A stretch of DNA of 64,000 nucleotides, from the NCBI GenBank assembly GCA_964384945.1, contig CAYLMK010000010.1, positions 124,001 to 188,000 of the forward strand, written 5' to 3'. Source of the stretch: S015-6 sp964384945 (lineage in GTDB: Bacteria; Desulfobacterota; DSWW01). Below, piece after piece: positions 9,104 through 18,726 of this stretch. Numbering within the stretch: the stretch's first letter is position 1; each line of letters starts with the position of its first letter. The translations under genes were made by a program, and so were the position numbers. The notes beneath the pieces are model-generated. The model worked only from the letters and a program-made list of their open reading frames with translations, ran no database searches and was not told where the DNA came from.

Positions 9104-9409
9104 AAAAGGGCTCCTTCCGGGTAACCTGAATTCATCTCAACACGGAAACCGCAAGCAGGAGCCTGGATATGGCACGAAGCGCGAGCCTTTTCCGTCGGCT
9201 CGGATTGACAATCCCCCCCCTGCTTGACATCTATTGAGCCCCGGGACAGGGACAAAACAGAATCGACAAGGAAGGCGCTATGTTTTTCTTGCCGGAGACC
9301 TGAAGAATCCTGCGTAACCGCTTGCAGCAAGTGCATCTCTTGATTATCCAGGCAGGCATGATTGGGGACGGGTCCACGGGAAGCAACGATATGCAGGAGG
9401 CTTTTCGAC
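9104..9409. other. Intergenic stretch without recognisable gene
   Basis: Between the glycosyltransferase and the RND adaptor gene I see no supported gene. A 22-codon frame (ATG 9168, MARSASLF) preceded by AGGAG is too short to call. Two TTGACA hexamers (9205 and 9223) are present, but neither has a good -10 partner. The run of eight C residues near 9212-9219 is unusual. Confidence 0.4.
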
Positions 9410-10528
9410 ATGACAGAAGGCTCGGTCAAGGTTTTTCGCCTCGCCGGTATCGTTTCGGCGCTGGCGGCTTTGGTCTTTGCGGTTCTCTGGTTCACCGGTG
9501 CCTTTGAGACGGGCAAGATTCCCCCCGGCGAGAAGGACAGGCCGCCCGGGGTGAAGCCGCCCGCGATCCAGGGACAGGCGGTACGCGAGGACCGCCCGGC
9601 CTATTACGTGGCGGTCGGCACGATCCGCTCCCGCACCGAGGCGACCGTGGCTGCGCAGGCGTCGGGCCGCGTCACGAGTGTGAGGGTCAAGGCGGGCGAC
9701 AGGGTGGAGCAGGGGGACCTGCTGGCAACGCTCGACAGCCAGGAGCTCGAGACGCGCGTGGGCCAGGCCAGGAGCGGCCTGGATGCGGCGAAGGCGGAGC
9801 TGGCCGATGCGGAACTCCATTACGGCCGGATCCGGCGCCTGCTTCCCGAGCGGGCGGCAACCCAGGTGCAGATGGATGGGGCCGAGGCGCGGCTGCGGCA
9901 GGCCAAGGCGGCCGTTGCAACCGCCGAGAAGAGGCTCGAAGAGGCACGGATCTTCCTCAATTACACCCAGGTGCGGGCCCCCACGGCGGGGGTCGTCTCC
10001 AGGCGTGAGGCGGACCCCGGCGACCTGGCGTATCCGGGGCGGCCGCTCGTCGTCATCCTCAACCCCCAGGGGCTTCGCCTGGAGGCCAGCGTGCGGGAGG
10101 GAATGATCGGTCGGGTGAAAGAAGACCAGAAGGTCGAGGTGGAATTGACCGCCCTCTCCAAAACCGTGGAGGGGGTTGTGGAAGAGATCGTTCCCTCTGC
10201 CGACCCGTTGAGCCGGAGCTTTCTCGTCAAGGTCGGGCTGCCTCCGATCGATGGGCTCCATTCCGGGATGTTCGGCCGCCTGCGCATCCGGTTGGAGGAA
10301 CGTTCGACCGTTCTGATCCCGGCTGCCGCCGTTTCCAAGGTCGGGCAACTCAATACCGTGCGGGTGCTGAACGAGGGCAGGTGGATGAGGCGGTTCGTGA
10401 CCCTGGGAGTGCGCGAGGGAGAACGGGTCGAGGTCCTCTCCGGGCTGGAGGGGGGAGAGACGATCGGCTGGGACGGAGTAGAGGCGTCCGAAAGGGCGGG
10501 GGAGGAGGGCGCCGATGAACGGTTCTGA
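9410..10528 (+). CDS. RND efflux periplasmic adaptor (HlyD/AcrA family)
   Basis: This membrane-fusion protein links an inner-membrane RND pump to an outer-membrane channel. From ATG 9410 (372 residues, preceded by AGGAGG at 9 bp) there is one N-terminal membrane anchor (about residues 8-29). It is followed by the lipoyl-like half motif (VAAQASGRVTSVRVKAGD), a helical hairpin rich in Ala, Glu and Gln (about 100-170), the second lipoyl half (VRAPTAGVVSRREADPGD), and the beta-barrel and membrane-proximal domains. The gene overlaps the pump gene by 14 bp. No TolC-type channel is encoded here, so the partner must come from elsewhere. Confidence 0.93.
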   Translation: MTEGSVKVFRLAGIVSALAALVFAVLWFTGAFETGKIPPGEKDRPPGVKPPAIQGQAVREDRPAYYVAVGTIRSRTEATVAAQASGRVTSVRVKAGDRVEQGDLLATLDSQELETRVGQARSGLDAAKAELADAELHYGRIRRLLPERAATQVQMDGAEARLRQAKAAVATAEKRLEEARIFLNYTQVRAPTAGVVSRREADPGDLAYPGRPLVVILNPQGLRLEASVREGMIGRVKEDQKVEVELTALSKTVEGVVEEIVPSADPLSRSFLVKVGLPPIDGLHSGMFGRLRIRLEERSTVLIPAAAVSKVGQLNTVRVLNEGRWMRRFVTLGVREGERVEVLSGLEGGETIGWDGVEASERAGEEGADERF

Positions 10529-13500
10529 AACCTGCCCGGTTCGAAACGGGGAAGCGGTCACGGGATTCATCCCGGCCATCGTCCGCAGATTCCTCTCCGG
10601 CCAGCTTTCGATCCTGCTCATGATTCTGGCCGTCACCCTGGGCGCGGCGGCCATCCTGCTCACGCCCCGCGAGGAGGAGCCCCAGATCGTCGTGCCCCTG
10701 GCGGATGTCTTCGTGAGCTTTCCCGGGGCGAGCGCCGAGGAGGTCGAAAAGCTCGTTGCTACGCCCCTGGAGCGGCTTCTCTGGCAGATCGACGGGGTCG
10801 AGTACGTCTACTCGGTTTCGAGCCGCGAGACGGCGATCGTGACCGTCCGCTTCTATGTCGGAGAGGACCGGGAGCGTTCTCTCGTCAAGCTCCACAACCG
10901 GATCGCGTCGCACATCGATGAGGCCCCTCCCGGCGTGTCCGGATGGGTGATCAAGCCGATCGAAATCGACGACGTGCCCATCGTGACGGTCGCCCTGTAC
11001 TCCAAGGTCTACGACGACCACGTTCTACGCCGCATCGCGGACGAGGTGCGGGCCCGGCTCGACGGGGTCAAGAACATATCGAGGACGCGCGTGGTCGGAG
11101 GCAGGCCCCTGGAGGTCCGTGTGGAGCTTTCCTCGGAGGACGCCTCCGCGCGGGGCGTGACCTCACTGGAAGTCTATCAGGCGCTCGCAGCGGCGGACGC
11201 CTCCCTGACGGCCGGCGGGTTTTCCCGCGGCAACCGGACCTTCCAGGTGCACAGCGGTCCCTTCATCAGCTCTGCCGAGGATGTGGCGAGCCTGATCGTT
11301 GGCGTGCACCAGGGCGGGCCGGTGTACGTGCGGGACGTGGCACGGGTGCGCGAGGTGCCCCAAGAGGCCGCCCAGTACACGCGCATCGGCCTCGGTCCCG
11401 CAGGCCCCGGAGGAGGGAGCCTCGGAGAGACCTACCCGGCGGTCACCCTTGCCGTGGCCAAGAAGAAGGGGACGAATGCCGTTGCGGTGGCTGAGGAGGT
11501 GCTGCAACGCATCGAAGAGCTTCGACGAGAGGTCATCCCCACCGAGGTCGAGGTGATCACCACGCGCAACTACGGGGAGACGGCCGATGCCAAGGTCAAT
11601 GATCTGCTAAAGTCCCTCCTGTTCGCCATGGTTACGGTCGTGGGGCTCCTCATGTTCACCATGGGATGGCGTGAGGGGCTCATCGTGGCCCTCGCCGTAC
11701 CGATCAGCTTTGCCCTGGCCCTGTTCGTGAACTACATCTTCGGGTACACGATCAACCGGGTGACCCTGTTCGCGCTGATCCTGGCGCTCGGCCTGGTCGT
11801 CGACGACCCGATCACGAATGTGGACAACATCCAGCGTCATCTGCTTATGCGGCGGCGCAATCCCTTCGACGCGACGCTGGCCGCGGTCAAGGAAGTGCTG
11901 CCTCCGGTCATCATGTCCACGCTGACCATCATCGTCTCGTTCCTACCGATGTTCTTCATTACGGGCATGATGGGCCCCTACATGGAGCCCATGGCCATCA
12001 ACGTGCCCTTGACCGTGAGCTTCTCGACCGTGGCGGCCCTTTCGATCGTGCCGTGGGCGGCGTACCAGCTACTCAAGGGAAAGGCCTCCGCGGGGGCGGG
12101 AGAAGGGATGGGGGGGCAAAAGGACGCCACCCCTTCCTGGATTCGCGCCTTCTACCGGCGCCTCCTCGGGCCCTTCCTCAAACGGCGGGCCATGCGGGTG
12201 GGGCTGGTTCTGCTGATCCTGCTTCTTTTGGGGGCCTCGGGGGTCCTGGTCGTCACCCGGCAAGTTCCGATGAAGATGCTCCCCTTCGACAACAAGAACG
12301 AGTTGCAGCTCGTGATCGACATGCCCGAGGGGACCACCCTGGAGACTACGGATGCTGTGGTGCGGGCCTTCGAAGAGGAACTCTTCACCGTGGCCGAGTT
12401 GGAGCACTTCGAGAGCTTTGTCGGCACCCACAGCCCGATCGACTTCAACGGGCTCGTGCGACACTACTACTTCCGCCGGGCGGGGCACCAGGCGGACATC
12501 CGGATCGGCCTGGCTCCGAAGGAGAAACGGGTGCAGCAGAGCCACGAGATCAGTCTGCGGATTCGCGAGAGGCTCACGGCGGTCGCGGAGCGGTGCGGTG
12601 CGAGCCTGAGCATCGTGGAGTCGCCGCCCGGCCCGCCTGTCATCGCCACGATCACGACGGAATTGTACGGGCCGCCGGAGCTGCCCTACCAAGAGCTGAT
12701 CGACGCGTCGCACGCGGTGATCGCCCGCATGCAAGAAGAACCGGGCGTGGTCGACATCGACCACACGGCCGAGGCGCCGCATGTACGGATCGACTACGTG
12801 CTCGACAAGGAAAAGGCGGGTCTTCACGGGATCCGGACGGATTTGGTGGTGAAGACCCTCCGGCTGGCCCTGGAGGGAGGGCAGCCGGCAACTGTCCACA
12901 AGATTGGAGAGCGCAGCCCCATGGCCGTGCGCCTTCAGCTTCCGAGAGCGCAGCGGTCCGGCATCGCGGAACTGGGAGGCATCCGGGTCAAGGGCATGCA
13001 GGGCGAGTTGGTGGAGTTGGACGAGATCGGCGAGTTTCGAAAGGTCCCCAACGACCAGCCGATCTTCCACAAGAACCTCGAGCGTGTCGTTTACGTGTTT
13101 GCCGAGATGGCGGGCAGGGCGCCTGCCGAGGCGATCCTCGACCTCGCCTCCCACTTCAAGAAGAACCCGCCTCCGAACGGCATCCGGCTCGAGTGGGCCG
13201 GCGAGGGCGAGTGGGATATCACGATCAGCGTCTTCCGCGACCTCGGGCTGGCCTTCGGGGCCGCGATGATCGGAATTTACATCCTGCTGGTGATGCAGAC
13301 GACCTCTTTCCTTCTGCCCCTCGTAATCATGACCTCCATTCCCTTGACCGCGATCGGGATCGTGCCGGGATTCTGGCTCCTCAACCTTATCACCGGGGAG
13401 ATGATCGGCTCCTTTCCGAATCCGGTGTTCTTTACGGCCACCGGGATGATCGGTATGATCGCCCTCGGAGGAATCGTGGTCCGCAACTCGATCGTGCTGA

Positions 13501-13787
13501 TCGAGTTCATCCAGGATTCCCTGCGGGAGGGTACGCCCGTGCGCGAGGCGATTCTCGAGTGCGGGGCGGTCCGGATGCGCCCGATCCTGCTGACGGCGGC
13601 CACCACCGCTCTCGGGGCGTGGCCCATCACGCTGGACCCGATCTTCTCGGGACTGGCCTGGGCCCTGATCTTCGGGCTCTTGGCATCCACCGCCTTTACG
13701 CTGGTCGTGGTTCCCGTCACCTATTATGTGATCTACGGCCGGCGCCTGGAGGCGGCAGAGGGCGAAGGCGGACAGGCGGGAGTGTGA
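10515..13787 (+). CDS. RND family efflux pump, inner-membrane subunit (AcrB-type)
   Basis: This 1090-residue proton-driven pump has the standard RND layout. It has TM1 (about residues 30-50), a first large periplasmic loop opening with the porter motif FPGASAEEVEKLVATPLE, TM2-6, TM7, a second periplasmic loop, and TM8-12. In TM4 the proton-relay pair is kept in LVVDDPITNVDNI, although ITNVDN differs from the usual AIVVVEN. The C-terminal half has GIVVRNSIVLIEF in TM10 in place of the common GIVVNNAI. The gene directly follows its adaptor and precedes a nitroreductase. Substrate cannot be assigned; the sequence is closer to multidrug (HAE-type) than to metal pumps, by inference. Confidence 0.92.
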   Translation: MNGSETCPVRNGEAVTGFIPAIVRRFLSGQLSILLMILAVTLGAAAILLTPREEEPQIVVPLADVFVSFPGASAEEVEKLVATPLERLLWQIDGVEYVYSVSSRETAIVTVRFYVGEDRERSLVKLHNRIASHIDEAPPGVSGWVIKPIEIDDVPIVTVALYSKVYDDHVLRRIADEVRARLDGVKNISRTRVVGGRPLEVRVELSSEDASARGVTSLEVYQALAAADASLTAGGFSRGNRTFQVHSGPFISSAEDVASLIVGVHQGGPVYVRDVARVREVPQEAAQYTRIGLGPAGPGGGSLGETYPAVTLAVAKKKGTNAVAVAEEVLQRIEELRREVIPTEVEVITTRNYGETADAKVNDLLKSLLFAMVTVVGLLMFTMGWREGLIVALAVPISFALALFVNYIFGYTINRVTLFALILALGLVVDDPITNVDNIQRHLLMRRRNPFDATLAAVKEVLPPVIMSTLTIIVSFLPMFFITGMMGPYMEPMAINVPLTVSFSTVAALSIVPWAAYQLLKGKASAGAGEGMGGQKDATPSWIRAFYRRLLGPFLKRRAMRVGLVLLILLLLGASGVLVVTRQVPMKMLPFDNKNELQLVIDMPEGTTLETTDAVVRAFEEELFTVAELEHFESFVGTHSPIDFNGLVRHYYFRRAGHQADIRIGLAPKEKRVQQSHEISLRIRERLTAVAERCGASLSIVESPPGPPVIATITTELYGPPELPYQELIDASHAVIARMQEEPGVVDIDHTAEAPHVRIDYVLDKEKAGLHGIRTDLVVKTLRLALEGGQPATVHKIGERSPMAVRLQLPRAQRSGIAELGGIRVKGMQGELVELDEIGEFRKVPNDQPIFHKNLERVVYVFAEMAGRAPAEAILDLASHFKKNPPPNGIRLEWAGEGEWDITISVFRDLGLAFGAAMIGIYILLVMQTTSFLLPLVIMTSIPLTAIGIVPGFWLLNLITGEMIGSFPNPVFFTATGMIGMIALGGIVVRNSIVLIEFIQDSLREGTPVREAILECGAVRMRPILLTAATTALGAWPITLDPIFSGLAWALIFGLLASTAFTLVVVPVTYYVIYGRRLEAAEGEGGQAGV

Positions 13788-13834
13788 AGGCTGCACCGGA
13801 ACGACAACGATGCATGCAGACAGGGAGGTCGGGA

Positions 13835-14509
13835 ATGGACGTCTTGGAGGCACTGCGGAAAAGGAAGAGCATACGGGGGTTCAAGCCGGAGCCGGTCCCG
13901 CGGGAGATTATCGAGAAGGTCCTCGAGGCGGCGTGCCGGGCCCCGTCGGCCCTGAATACCCAGCCCTGGGAGTTCTTCGTGGTGGGCGGAGATGTGCTTC
14001 GGGAGGTGTGCCGCGAGAACGTCAGGCTCCTGCGATCGGGCGCGCCCCTGGAACTCGAGGTGGCGGAGTCCGCTTTTCCGCGGGACAGCGTCTATAGAAA
14101 ACGGCAGGTCGAACTGGCCAAGCAGCTCTTCCGGCTGATGGGTATCGGACGCGAAGACGAAGAGAAAAGGGCGGCATGGACCGAGCGGGGGTTCCGCCAC
14201 TTCGATGCGCCTGCCGCGATCATCATCGTTCAGGACGGTTCCCTGACCGGGGACGGCCCCCTGTTCGACATGGGGTCGATCACGCAGAGCATCTGCCTGG
14301 CTGCGTTGAACTTCGGTCTCGGCACCTGCATCGCGAGGCAGGGGGTCTTCTATCCGGCCGTGCTCCGGAGGGCGGTCGGTATTCCCGAATCCAAGCGGAT
14401 CGTGATCGGGATCGCCATCGGCTTCCCGGACTGGGATTTTCCGGCCAACGCGGTGGAGACCGAACGGGAGGCTCTCGATGCGGTCACGACCTGGGTCGGG
14501 TTCGACTGA
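13835..14509 (+). CDS. Nitroreductase family FMN oxidoreductase
   Basis: This 224-residue protein belongs to the nitroreductase fold, in which FMN-bound dimers reduce nitro compounds, quinones or enones with NAD(P)H. Diagnostic features are the N-terminal RKRKSIRGFKPEPVP with the FMN-contacting Arg, RAPSALNTQPWEFFVV (phosphate binding), and the C-terminal half with GLGTC and IGIAIGFPD. ATG 13835 is taken because GGGAGG precedes it at 6 bp and the family starts just before the RxxRxF motif. The frame is open far upstream through the antisense-free pump gene, but that part is only a shadow. It is encoded 47 bp after the RND pump gene. Physiological substrate unknown. Confidence 0.88.
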   Translation: MDVLEALRKRKSIRGFKPEPVPREIIEKVLEAACRAPSALNTQPWEFFVVGGDVLREVCRENVRLLRSGAPLELEVAESAFPRDSVYRKRQVELAKQLFRLMGIGREDEEKRAAWTERGFRHFDAPAAIIIVQDGSLTGDGPLFDMGSITQSICLAALNFGLGTCIARQGVFYPAVLRRAVGIPESKRIVIGIAIGFPDWDFPANAVETEREALDAVTTWVGFD

Positions 14510-14587
14510 TCGCAGCCGAAAGTTGACGGAGACGAAAGAAACCCGCAGGTTCCGCAGGTCGCGGCGGCCGGGAAGGGAACGGGTCGT

Positions 14588-16006
14588 ATGACGGCGAAAG
14601 AGGGTCGGGCACGGACCCTGTATGACAAGATCTGGGACGAACACGTCGTCCTCGATGACGGTATCCAGGCCCCCCTGCTCTATGTGGACCGCCACCTGAT
14701 CCACGAGGTGACCTCTCCTCAGGCCTTCGAGGGTCTGCGGGTGGCGGGTCGTACGGTGAGGAGAAAAGATCTCACATATGCCGTGATGGACCACAATGTC
14801 CCCACCCATACGCGGGACATGCAGGCGGCAGAACCCCTTTCACGACTTCAGATGCAGACTCTCGCCGCGAACTGCGAGCAATACGGAATCCGTCTGTTCG
14901 ATCTCGGGCACCCTTGTCAGGGAATCGTTCACATCATCGGGCCTGAACTCGGAATCACCCTTCCGGGCACGGTCATCGTCTGCGGGGATTCGCACACGAG
15001 CACCCACGGCGCCTTTGGCGCCCTGGCCTTCGGGATCGGCACGAGCGAGGTGGAGCATGTGCTGGCCACGCAGACGCTGCGCCAGTACAAGGCGGGCAAT
15101 ATGCTCGTCCGGGTGGAGGGCAGGCTGAGCCGAGGCGTGTTCGCAAAAGATATGATTCTGGCGCTCATCGGGGCGATCGGCACCCGGGGCGGACAGGGGT
15201 TCGTGATCGAGTACGCGGGCGAGGCGATCCGGTCTCTGTCCATGGAAGGGCGGATGACGGTCTGCAACATGAGCATCGAAGCGGGCGCGAGGGCGGGGAT
15301 GGTGGCTCCGGACGAGAAGACCTTCGAATACCTGCGGGGAAGGCAGTGTTCTCCGGAAGGTTCCTTGTTCGAGGAGGCGGTGGCATGGTGGAAAACCCTG
15401 GCCTCGGATTCCGGAGCGAGCTTCGACAAGCAATGGAGGCTGAACGCCGCCGAGATCGCCCCGCAGGTGACGTGGGGTACCCATCCGGGCATGGTGACGG
15501 ACATCCAGGGGGTCGTGCCGGACCCGGGGATGTACGAGAATCCGGCCGAAAGGGATGAGGCCCGGCGGGCCCTTGCCTACATGGGGCTCGAGCCGGGAAC
15601 GAGGATGACCGACATCCGAGTGGACAAGGTCTTCATCGGGTCCTGCACGAACGGCAGGATCGAGGATCTGCGCGCCGCGGCGGATTTCGTCCGGGGCAAG
15701 AGGGTGCATCCTTCGGTGTCCGGCATGGTGGTTCCCGGATCCGAGGCGGTGCGCCGGAAGGCCGAGGCGGAGGGCCTGGCCGACGTGTTTCGGGAGGCCG
15801 GGTTTGCGTGGAGGTTCGCCGGGTGCTCGATGTGTCTCGGAATGAACGAAGACGTTCTCAAACCCGGGGAACGCTGCGCGTCCACGTCCAACCGGAACTT
15901 CGAAGGCAGACAGGGGAAGGGCGCGAGGACCCACCTGGTCAGCCCCGTCATGGCCGCCGCGGCCGCCCTCGCCGGGCGCTTCGTGGACGTCCGGGAGTCC
16001 TTATAG
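14588..16006 (+). CDS. leuC: 3-isopropylmalate dehydratase large subunit
   Basis: LeuC with LeuD isomerises 2-isopropylmalate to 3-isopropylmalate in leucine synthesis. The 472-residue product has the aconitase-family landmarks: DKIWDEHVV at the start, MDHNVPT, CGDSHTSTHGAFG, and the three 4Fe-4S ligands in GSCTNGR (about residue 355) and FAGCSMCLGMN (about 415). The subfamily resembles the bacterial LeuC rather than the shorter HACN type, and 2-isopropylmalate is the expected substrate. leuD follows after 24 bp. The ATG at 14588 lies behind a G/A-rich stretch with no perfect Shine-Dalgarno sequence. Confidence 0.95.
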   Translation: MTAKEGRARTLYDKIWDEHVVLDDGIQAPLLYVDRHLIHEVTSPQAFEGLRVAGRTVRRKDLTYAVMDHNVPTHTRDMQAAEPLSRLQMQTLAANCEQYGIRLFDLGHPCQGIVHIIGPELGITLPGTVIVCGDSHTSTHGAFGALAFGIGTSEVEHVLATQTLRQYKAGNMLVRVEGRLSRGVFAKDMILALIGAIGTRGGQGFVIEYAGEAIRSLSMEGRMTVCNMSIEAGARAGMVAPDEKTFEYLRGRQCSPEGSLFEEAVAWWKTLASDSGASFDKQWRLNAAEIAPQVTWGTHPGMVTDIQGVVPDPGMYENPAERDEARRALAYMGLEPGTRMTDIRVDKVFIGSCTNGRIEDLRAAADFVRGKRVHPSVSGMVVPGSEAVRRKAEAEGLADVFREAGFAWRFAGCSMCLGMNEDVLKPGERCASTSNRNFEGRQGKGARTHLVSPVMAAAAALAGRFVDVRESL

Positions 16007-16030
16007 ACTGTTTCCCACGAGGAGGGCATC

Positions 16031-16657
16031 TTGGAACCCATACGAATCCACGAGGGAATCGTCGTTCCTCTCGACCGGTCGAACGTGGACACGGATCAGA
16101 TCATCCCGAAACAATTTCTCAAGAAGATTACGAAGACCGGCTTCGGAATCCATCTGTTTCACGATTGGCGATACCTCGACCAAGCCGGAAAGGCCAAGAA
16201 CCCCGATTTTTCGCTGAACCAGGCGCGATACAAGGGGGCGAGCATCCTTCTGACCCGGGACAATTTCGGCTGCGGATCGAGCCGGGAGCATGCCCCCTGG
16301 GCGCTTGCCGACTTCGGCATCCGTGTGGTGATCGCACCCTCCTTCGCGGACATTTTCTTCAACAACTGCTGCAAGAACGGCATCCTTCCCGTGATCCTCG
16401 GGCAGGAGGAAATCGGCAGGCTCTTTCAATATGTGGAAGAGAACGAAGGCGCCAGGCTCACCGTGGACCTGGATGTCCAGGAGGTGAGGGCTGCGGACGG
16501 CAGTCGGTATGTCTTCAGCGGAATCGATCCGTTTCGAAAGCAATGCCTCATGAACGGCTGGGACGAAATCGAACTCACCCTCCAGCATGAAAGAGAGATT
16601 CGAGCCTTTGAGGCCCGGCACGAGTCCGCCCACCCGTTCCTTTTCCCGCAGGGGTGA
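16031..16657 (+). CDS. leuD: 3-isopropylmalate dehydratase small subunit
   Basis: This is the swivel-domain partner of LeuC in leucine synthesis. The 208-residue protein contains the family hallmarks RSNVDTDQIIPKQFLKK, NFGCGSSREHAPWAL (substrate carboxylate loop) and FADIFFNNCCKNG. It starts with TTG at 16031, supported by GAGGAGG five bases upstream; no ATG is available near the conserved N-terminus. It ends 5 bp from the stop of the convergent pdxT gene. Length and motifs indicate a full, functional subunit. Confidence 0.95.
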   Translation: MEPIRIHEGIVVPLDRSNVDTDQIIPKQFLKKITKTGFGIHLFHDWRYLDQAGKAKNPDFSLNQARYKGASILLTRDNFGCGSSREHAPWALADFGIRVVIAPSFADIFFNNCCKNGILPVILGQEEIGRLFQYVEENEGARLTVDLDVQEVRAADGSRYVFSGIDPFRKQCLMNGWDEIELTLQHEREIRAFEARHESAHPFLFPQG

Positions 16658-16662
16658 TTCCT

Positions 16663-17316
16663 TTACGGGCGGCCTCCCGCTGCGGCTCTCACGCCGGAGG
16701 AGAAGGGCCCCCACCCGTCTTCGGAAGGCTTGCACCCCTGAACGATCTCGATGAAGTGCATGTGGAAGCGGGGATCCCGGGTGAGCTCGGGATGGAAGGT
16801 GAGCCCGAGGATTTTTCCCTGCCGCACGGCAACGGGCTCCCCGCCGTGCGAGGCGAGCACGGAGACTGCCTGGCCGACCCGGACGATGCGAGGCGCGCGA
16901 ATGAAGATCGCGCGGAACGGCTCCGCGGGGCCGCCGCCGGCGGAGAGACAGGGGACGGCCAGGGAGGTTTCGAAGCTGAAGACCTGGCGTCCGTAAGCGT
17001 TCCGGCGCACGTCGACGTCCAGAACCTCGAGCGAGGAGCCCGACTCACCGTCGATCCGCTTCGCGAGCAGGATGAGGCCCGCGCAGGTGGCCAGGACCGG
17101 GATGCCCTGCCTGGCGAGCCTTGCCAGGGGATCCCAGAGCCCGTAAGATCGGGCCAGCTTCCTCTGTGACGTGGTCTCGCCTCCCGGCAAAACAAGACCG
17201 TCGCATCCGAAAAGCTCTTCGGGCAGCCGGATTTCCGCGGTCCGGACACCGAGCCTTTCCAGTACTTCCTCATGCTCGCGGAACGCCCCTTGCAGGGCGA
17301 GGACTCCGATCTTCAT
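16663..17316 (-). CDS. pdxT: Pyridoxal 5'-phosphate synthase glutaminase subunit
   Basis: PdxT hydrolyses glutamine and channels ammonia to PdxS. From ATG 17316 (217 residues) it opens with KIGVLALQGAFREHEEVL. It carries LVLPGGETTS, the nucleophile elbow TCAGLILLA with the catalytic Cys near residue 80, RNAYGRQVFSFE, and FHPELTRD, which supplies the catalytic His and Glu. The frame stays open upstream to 17871 through pdxS, but this is a shadow. It follows pdxS with a 53-bp gap, the usual pdxST order for the DXP-independent vitamin B6 route. Confidence 0.95.
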   Translation of the reverse strand: MKIGVLALQGAFREHEEVLERLGVRTAEIRLPEELFGCDGLVLPGGETTSQRKLARSYGLWDPLARLARQGIPVLATCAGLILLAKRIDGESGSSLEVLDVDVRRNAYGRQVFSFETSLAVPCLSAGGGPAEPFRAIFIRAPRIVRVGQAVSVLASHGGEPVAVRQGKILGLTFHPELTRDPRFHMHFIEIVQGCKPSEDGWGPFSSGVRAAAGGRP

Positions 17317-17369
17317 GTTCGCTTCGGTCTTTTCCGGAGGGATTCTCTGGAAGGGGGCATTGCCTCCGG

Positions 17370-18257
17370 CTACCAGCCCCTGACGGCCAGCCGCTCCGCG
17401 TCCGGCAGCTCCGAGACCTGCCTGCCCCGCATGGCCGATCCCAATCCCCTGGAAACCTTGGCAATCCGGGCAGGGTCCTTGAAGTGCGTGGTTGCCTCCA
17501 CGACGGCCTTGGCGCGGACGGCGGGATTCTCCGACTTGAAGATCCCGGAGCCCACGAAGACGCCGTCCGCTCCGAGCTGCATCATCAGGGCGGCATCCGC
17601 AGGGGTGGCGATGCCGCCGGCCGCAAAGTTGACCACCGGAAGGCCTCCGGCCCGGGCAACTTCGATCACCAGCTGCACCGGGGCCTGAAGCTCCTTGGCC
17701 GCGGCGTAAAGTTCGTCCGGCCGCAGGGACTTCACCCATCGGATCTGTTCCTGGACCCTTCGCATGTGCCGAACCGCCTCCACGATGTCGCCGGAGCCGG
17801 CCTCCCCTTTCGTCCGGATCATGGCGGCACCCTCGGAGATCCTTCGGAGGGCCTCGCCCAGGTCCCTGCATCCGCAGACGAAGGGGACCTTGAAGCCGTG
17901 CTTGTCGATGTGGTTCTTCTCGTCCGCCGGGGTCAGCACCTCGGACTCGTCGATGTAGTCGATCTCCAGGGCCTCGAGGACCTGTGCCTCGACGAAGTGC
18001 CCGATTCTTGCCTTGGCCATGACCGGGATCGTGACCGCTTCCTGGATTCGCACGATCACCTCCGGGTCGGCCATTCGGGCGACCCCTCCCTCGGCCCGGA
18101 TGTCGGCGGGCACCCTCTCGAGGGCCATGACCGCGCAGGCCCCGGCGTCCTCCGCAATCCGTGCCTGCTCAGGGGTCGTCACATCCATGATGACGCCGCC
18201 CTTGAGCATTTGGGCCAGGCCTTTCTTCGCTTCCCAGGTTCCTCGCTCTTCTGCCAT
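17370..18257 (-). CDS. pdxS: Pyridoxal 5'-phosphate synthase lyase subunit
   Basis: PdxS builds PLP from ribose 5-phosphate, glyceraldehyde 3-phosphate and ammonia supplied by PdxT. The 295-residue product is highly conserved: KKGLAQMLKGGVIMDV, VMALERVPADIR, MVMAKARIGHF-like core (PVMAKARIGHF), DYIDESEVLTPAD, and FAAGGIATPADAALMMQLG with VFVGSGIF near the phosphate site. The ATG at 18257 has GGTGAG upstream. A TTGAAA hexamer at 18362-18357 on the same strand may belong to its promoter, but no convincing -10 follows. Confident assignment. Confidence 0.96.
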   Translation of the reverse strand: MAEERGTWEAKKGLAQMLKGGVIMDVTTPEQARIAEDAGACAVMALERVPADIRAEGGVARMADPEVIVRIQEAVTIPVMAKARIGHFVEAQVLEALEIDYIDESEVLTPADEKNHIDKHGFKVPFVCGCRDLGEALRRISEGAAMIRTKGEAGSGDIVEAVRHMRRVQEQIRWVKSLRPDELYAAAKELQAPVQLVIEVARAGGLPVVNFAAGGIATPADAALMMQLGADGVFVGSGIFKSENPAVRAKAVVEATTHFKDPARIAKVSRGLGSAMRGRQVSELPDAERLAVRGW

Positions 18258-18378
18258 GGTATTCTCACCATCCTTGTACTGAAAAACGTGTCGAGGACGA
18301 ACGAACGCGGGCGACGAGCCGCCCCGCCCTCCATAGGTAACAGATGGGTTGCATTTTTTCAATACAGAGGAGGGCCCG

Positions 18379-18726
18379 CTAGAGCCAGTAAAGGAATTTC
18401 CGGCACTTGGGACAGACCTCGAGTCCCTCGTTCCGGTGGGACTCCTGCACGAACAGGGTGGGAAGCTGGAGGAAGCACCCGTAGCAGACCCCGTCGTTGA
18501 CCGGCGCGATGGCCCGGCCGTATTTTGCAAAGAGGCGGTCGTAGTGGCGCAGCGTCTCCGGGGAGAGTTGCTCGCGCAGTTTGTCGTGTGCCTGCTGGAG
18601 GGAGGTCAGATTGCGGAGAACAAACCCCATGTCTCTCTCTTCGCTCGCGTATTTCTCCTCTGTTGCGTCACGGATCATGATGTCCAGGTCATGGAGTTTG
18701 ATCAACAGCTCGAGCTCAGGGTTCAT
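18379..18726 (-). CDS. C4-type zinc-ribbon coiled-coil protein (DUF164/RING_7-like)
   Basis: This 115-residue protein has an N-terminal coiled coil (residues 1-70, heptad-like LELLIKLHDLDIMI) and a C-terminal zinc ribbon formed by VCYGC and EVCPKC. It is a shortened version of the bacterial C4-type zinc-ribbon proteins implicated in nucleic-acid or rRNA contexts; a precise role is not known. The start at ATG 18726 is favoured because the conserved NPELELLIKL begins there and AAAAGGA lies upstream. It lies between pdxS and a PtsN-like gene on the same strand, with gaps of 121 and 130 bp, so co-transcription is uncertain. Confidence 0.82.
   Translation of the reverse strand: MNPELELLIKLHDLDIMIRDATEEKYASEERDMGFVLRNLTSLQQAHDKLREQLSPETLRHYDRLFAKYGRAIAPVNDGVCYGCFLQLPTLFVQESHRNEGLEVCPKCRKFLYWL

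Noticed and set aside
12053..13834. Fusion of an upstream sequence with the nitroreductase
   Set aside because: The upstream part is an alternative frame of the RND pump; a ribosome binding site supports the start at 13835.
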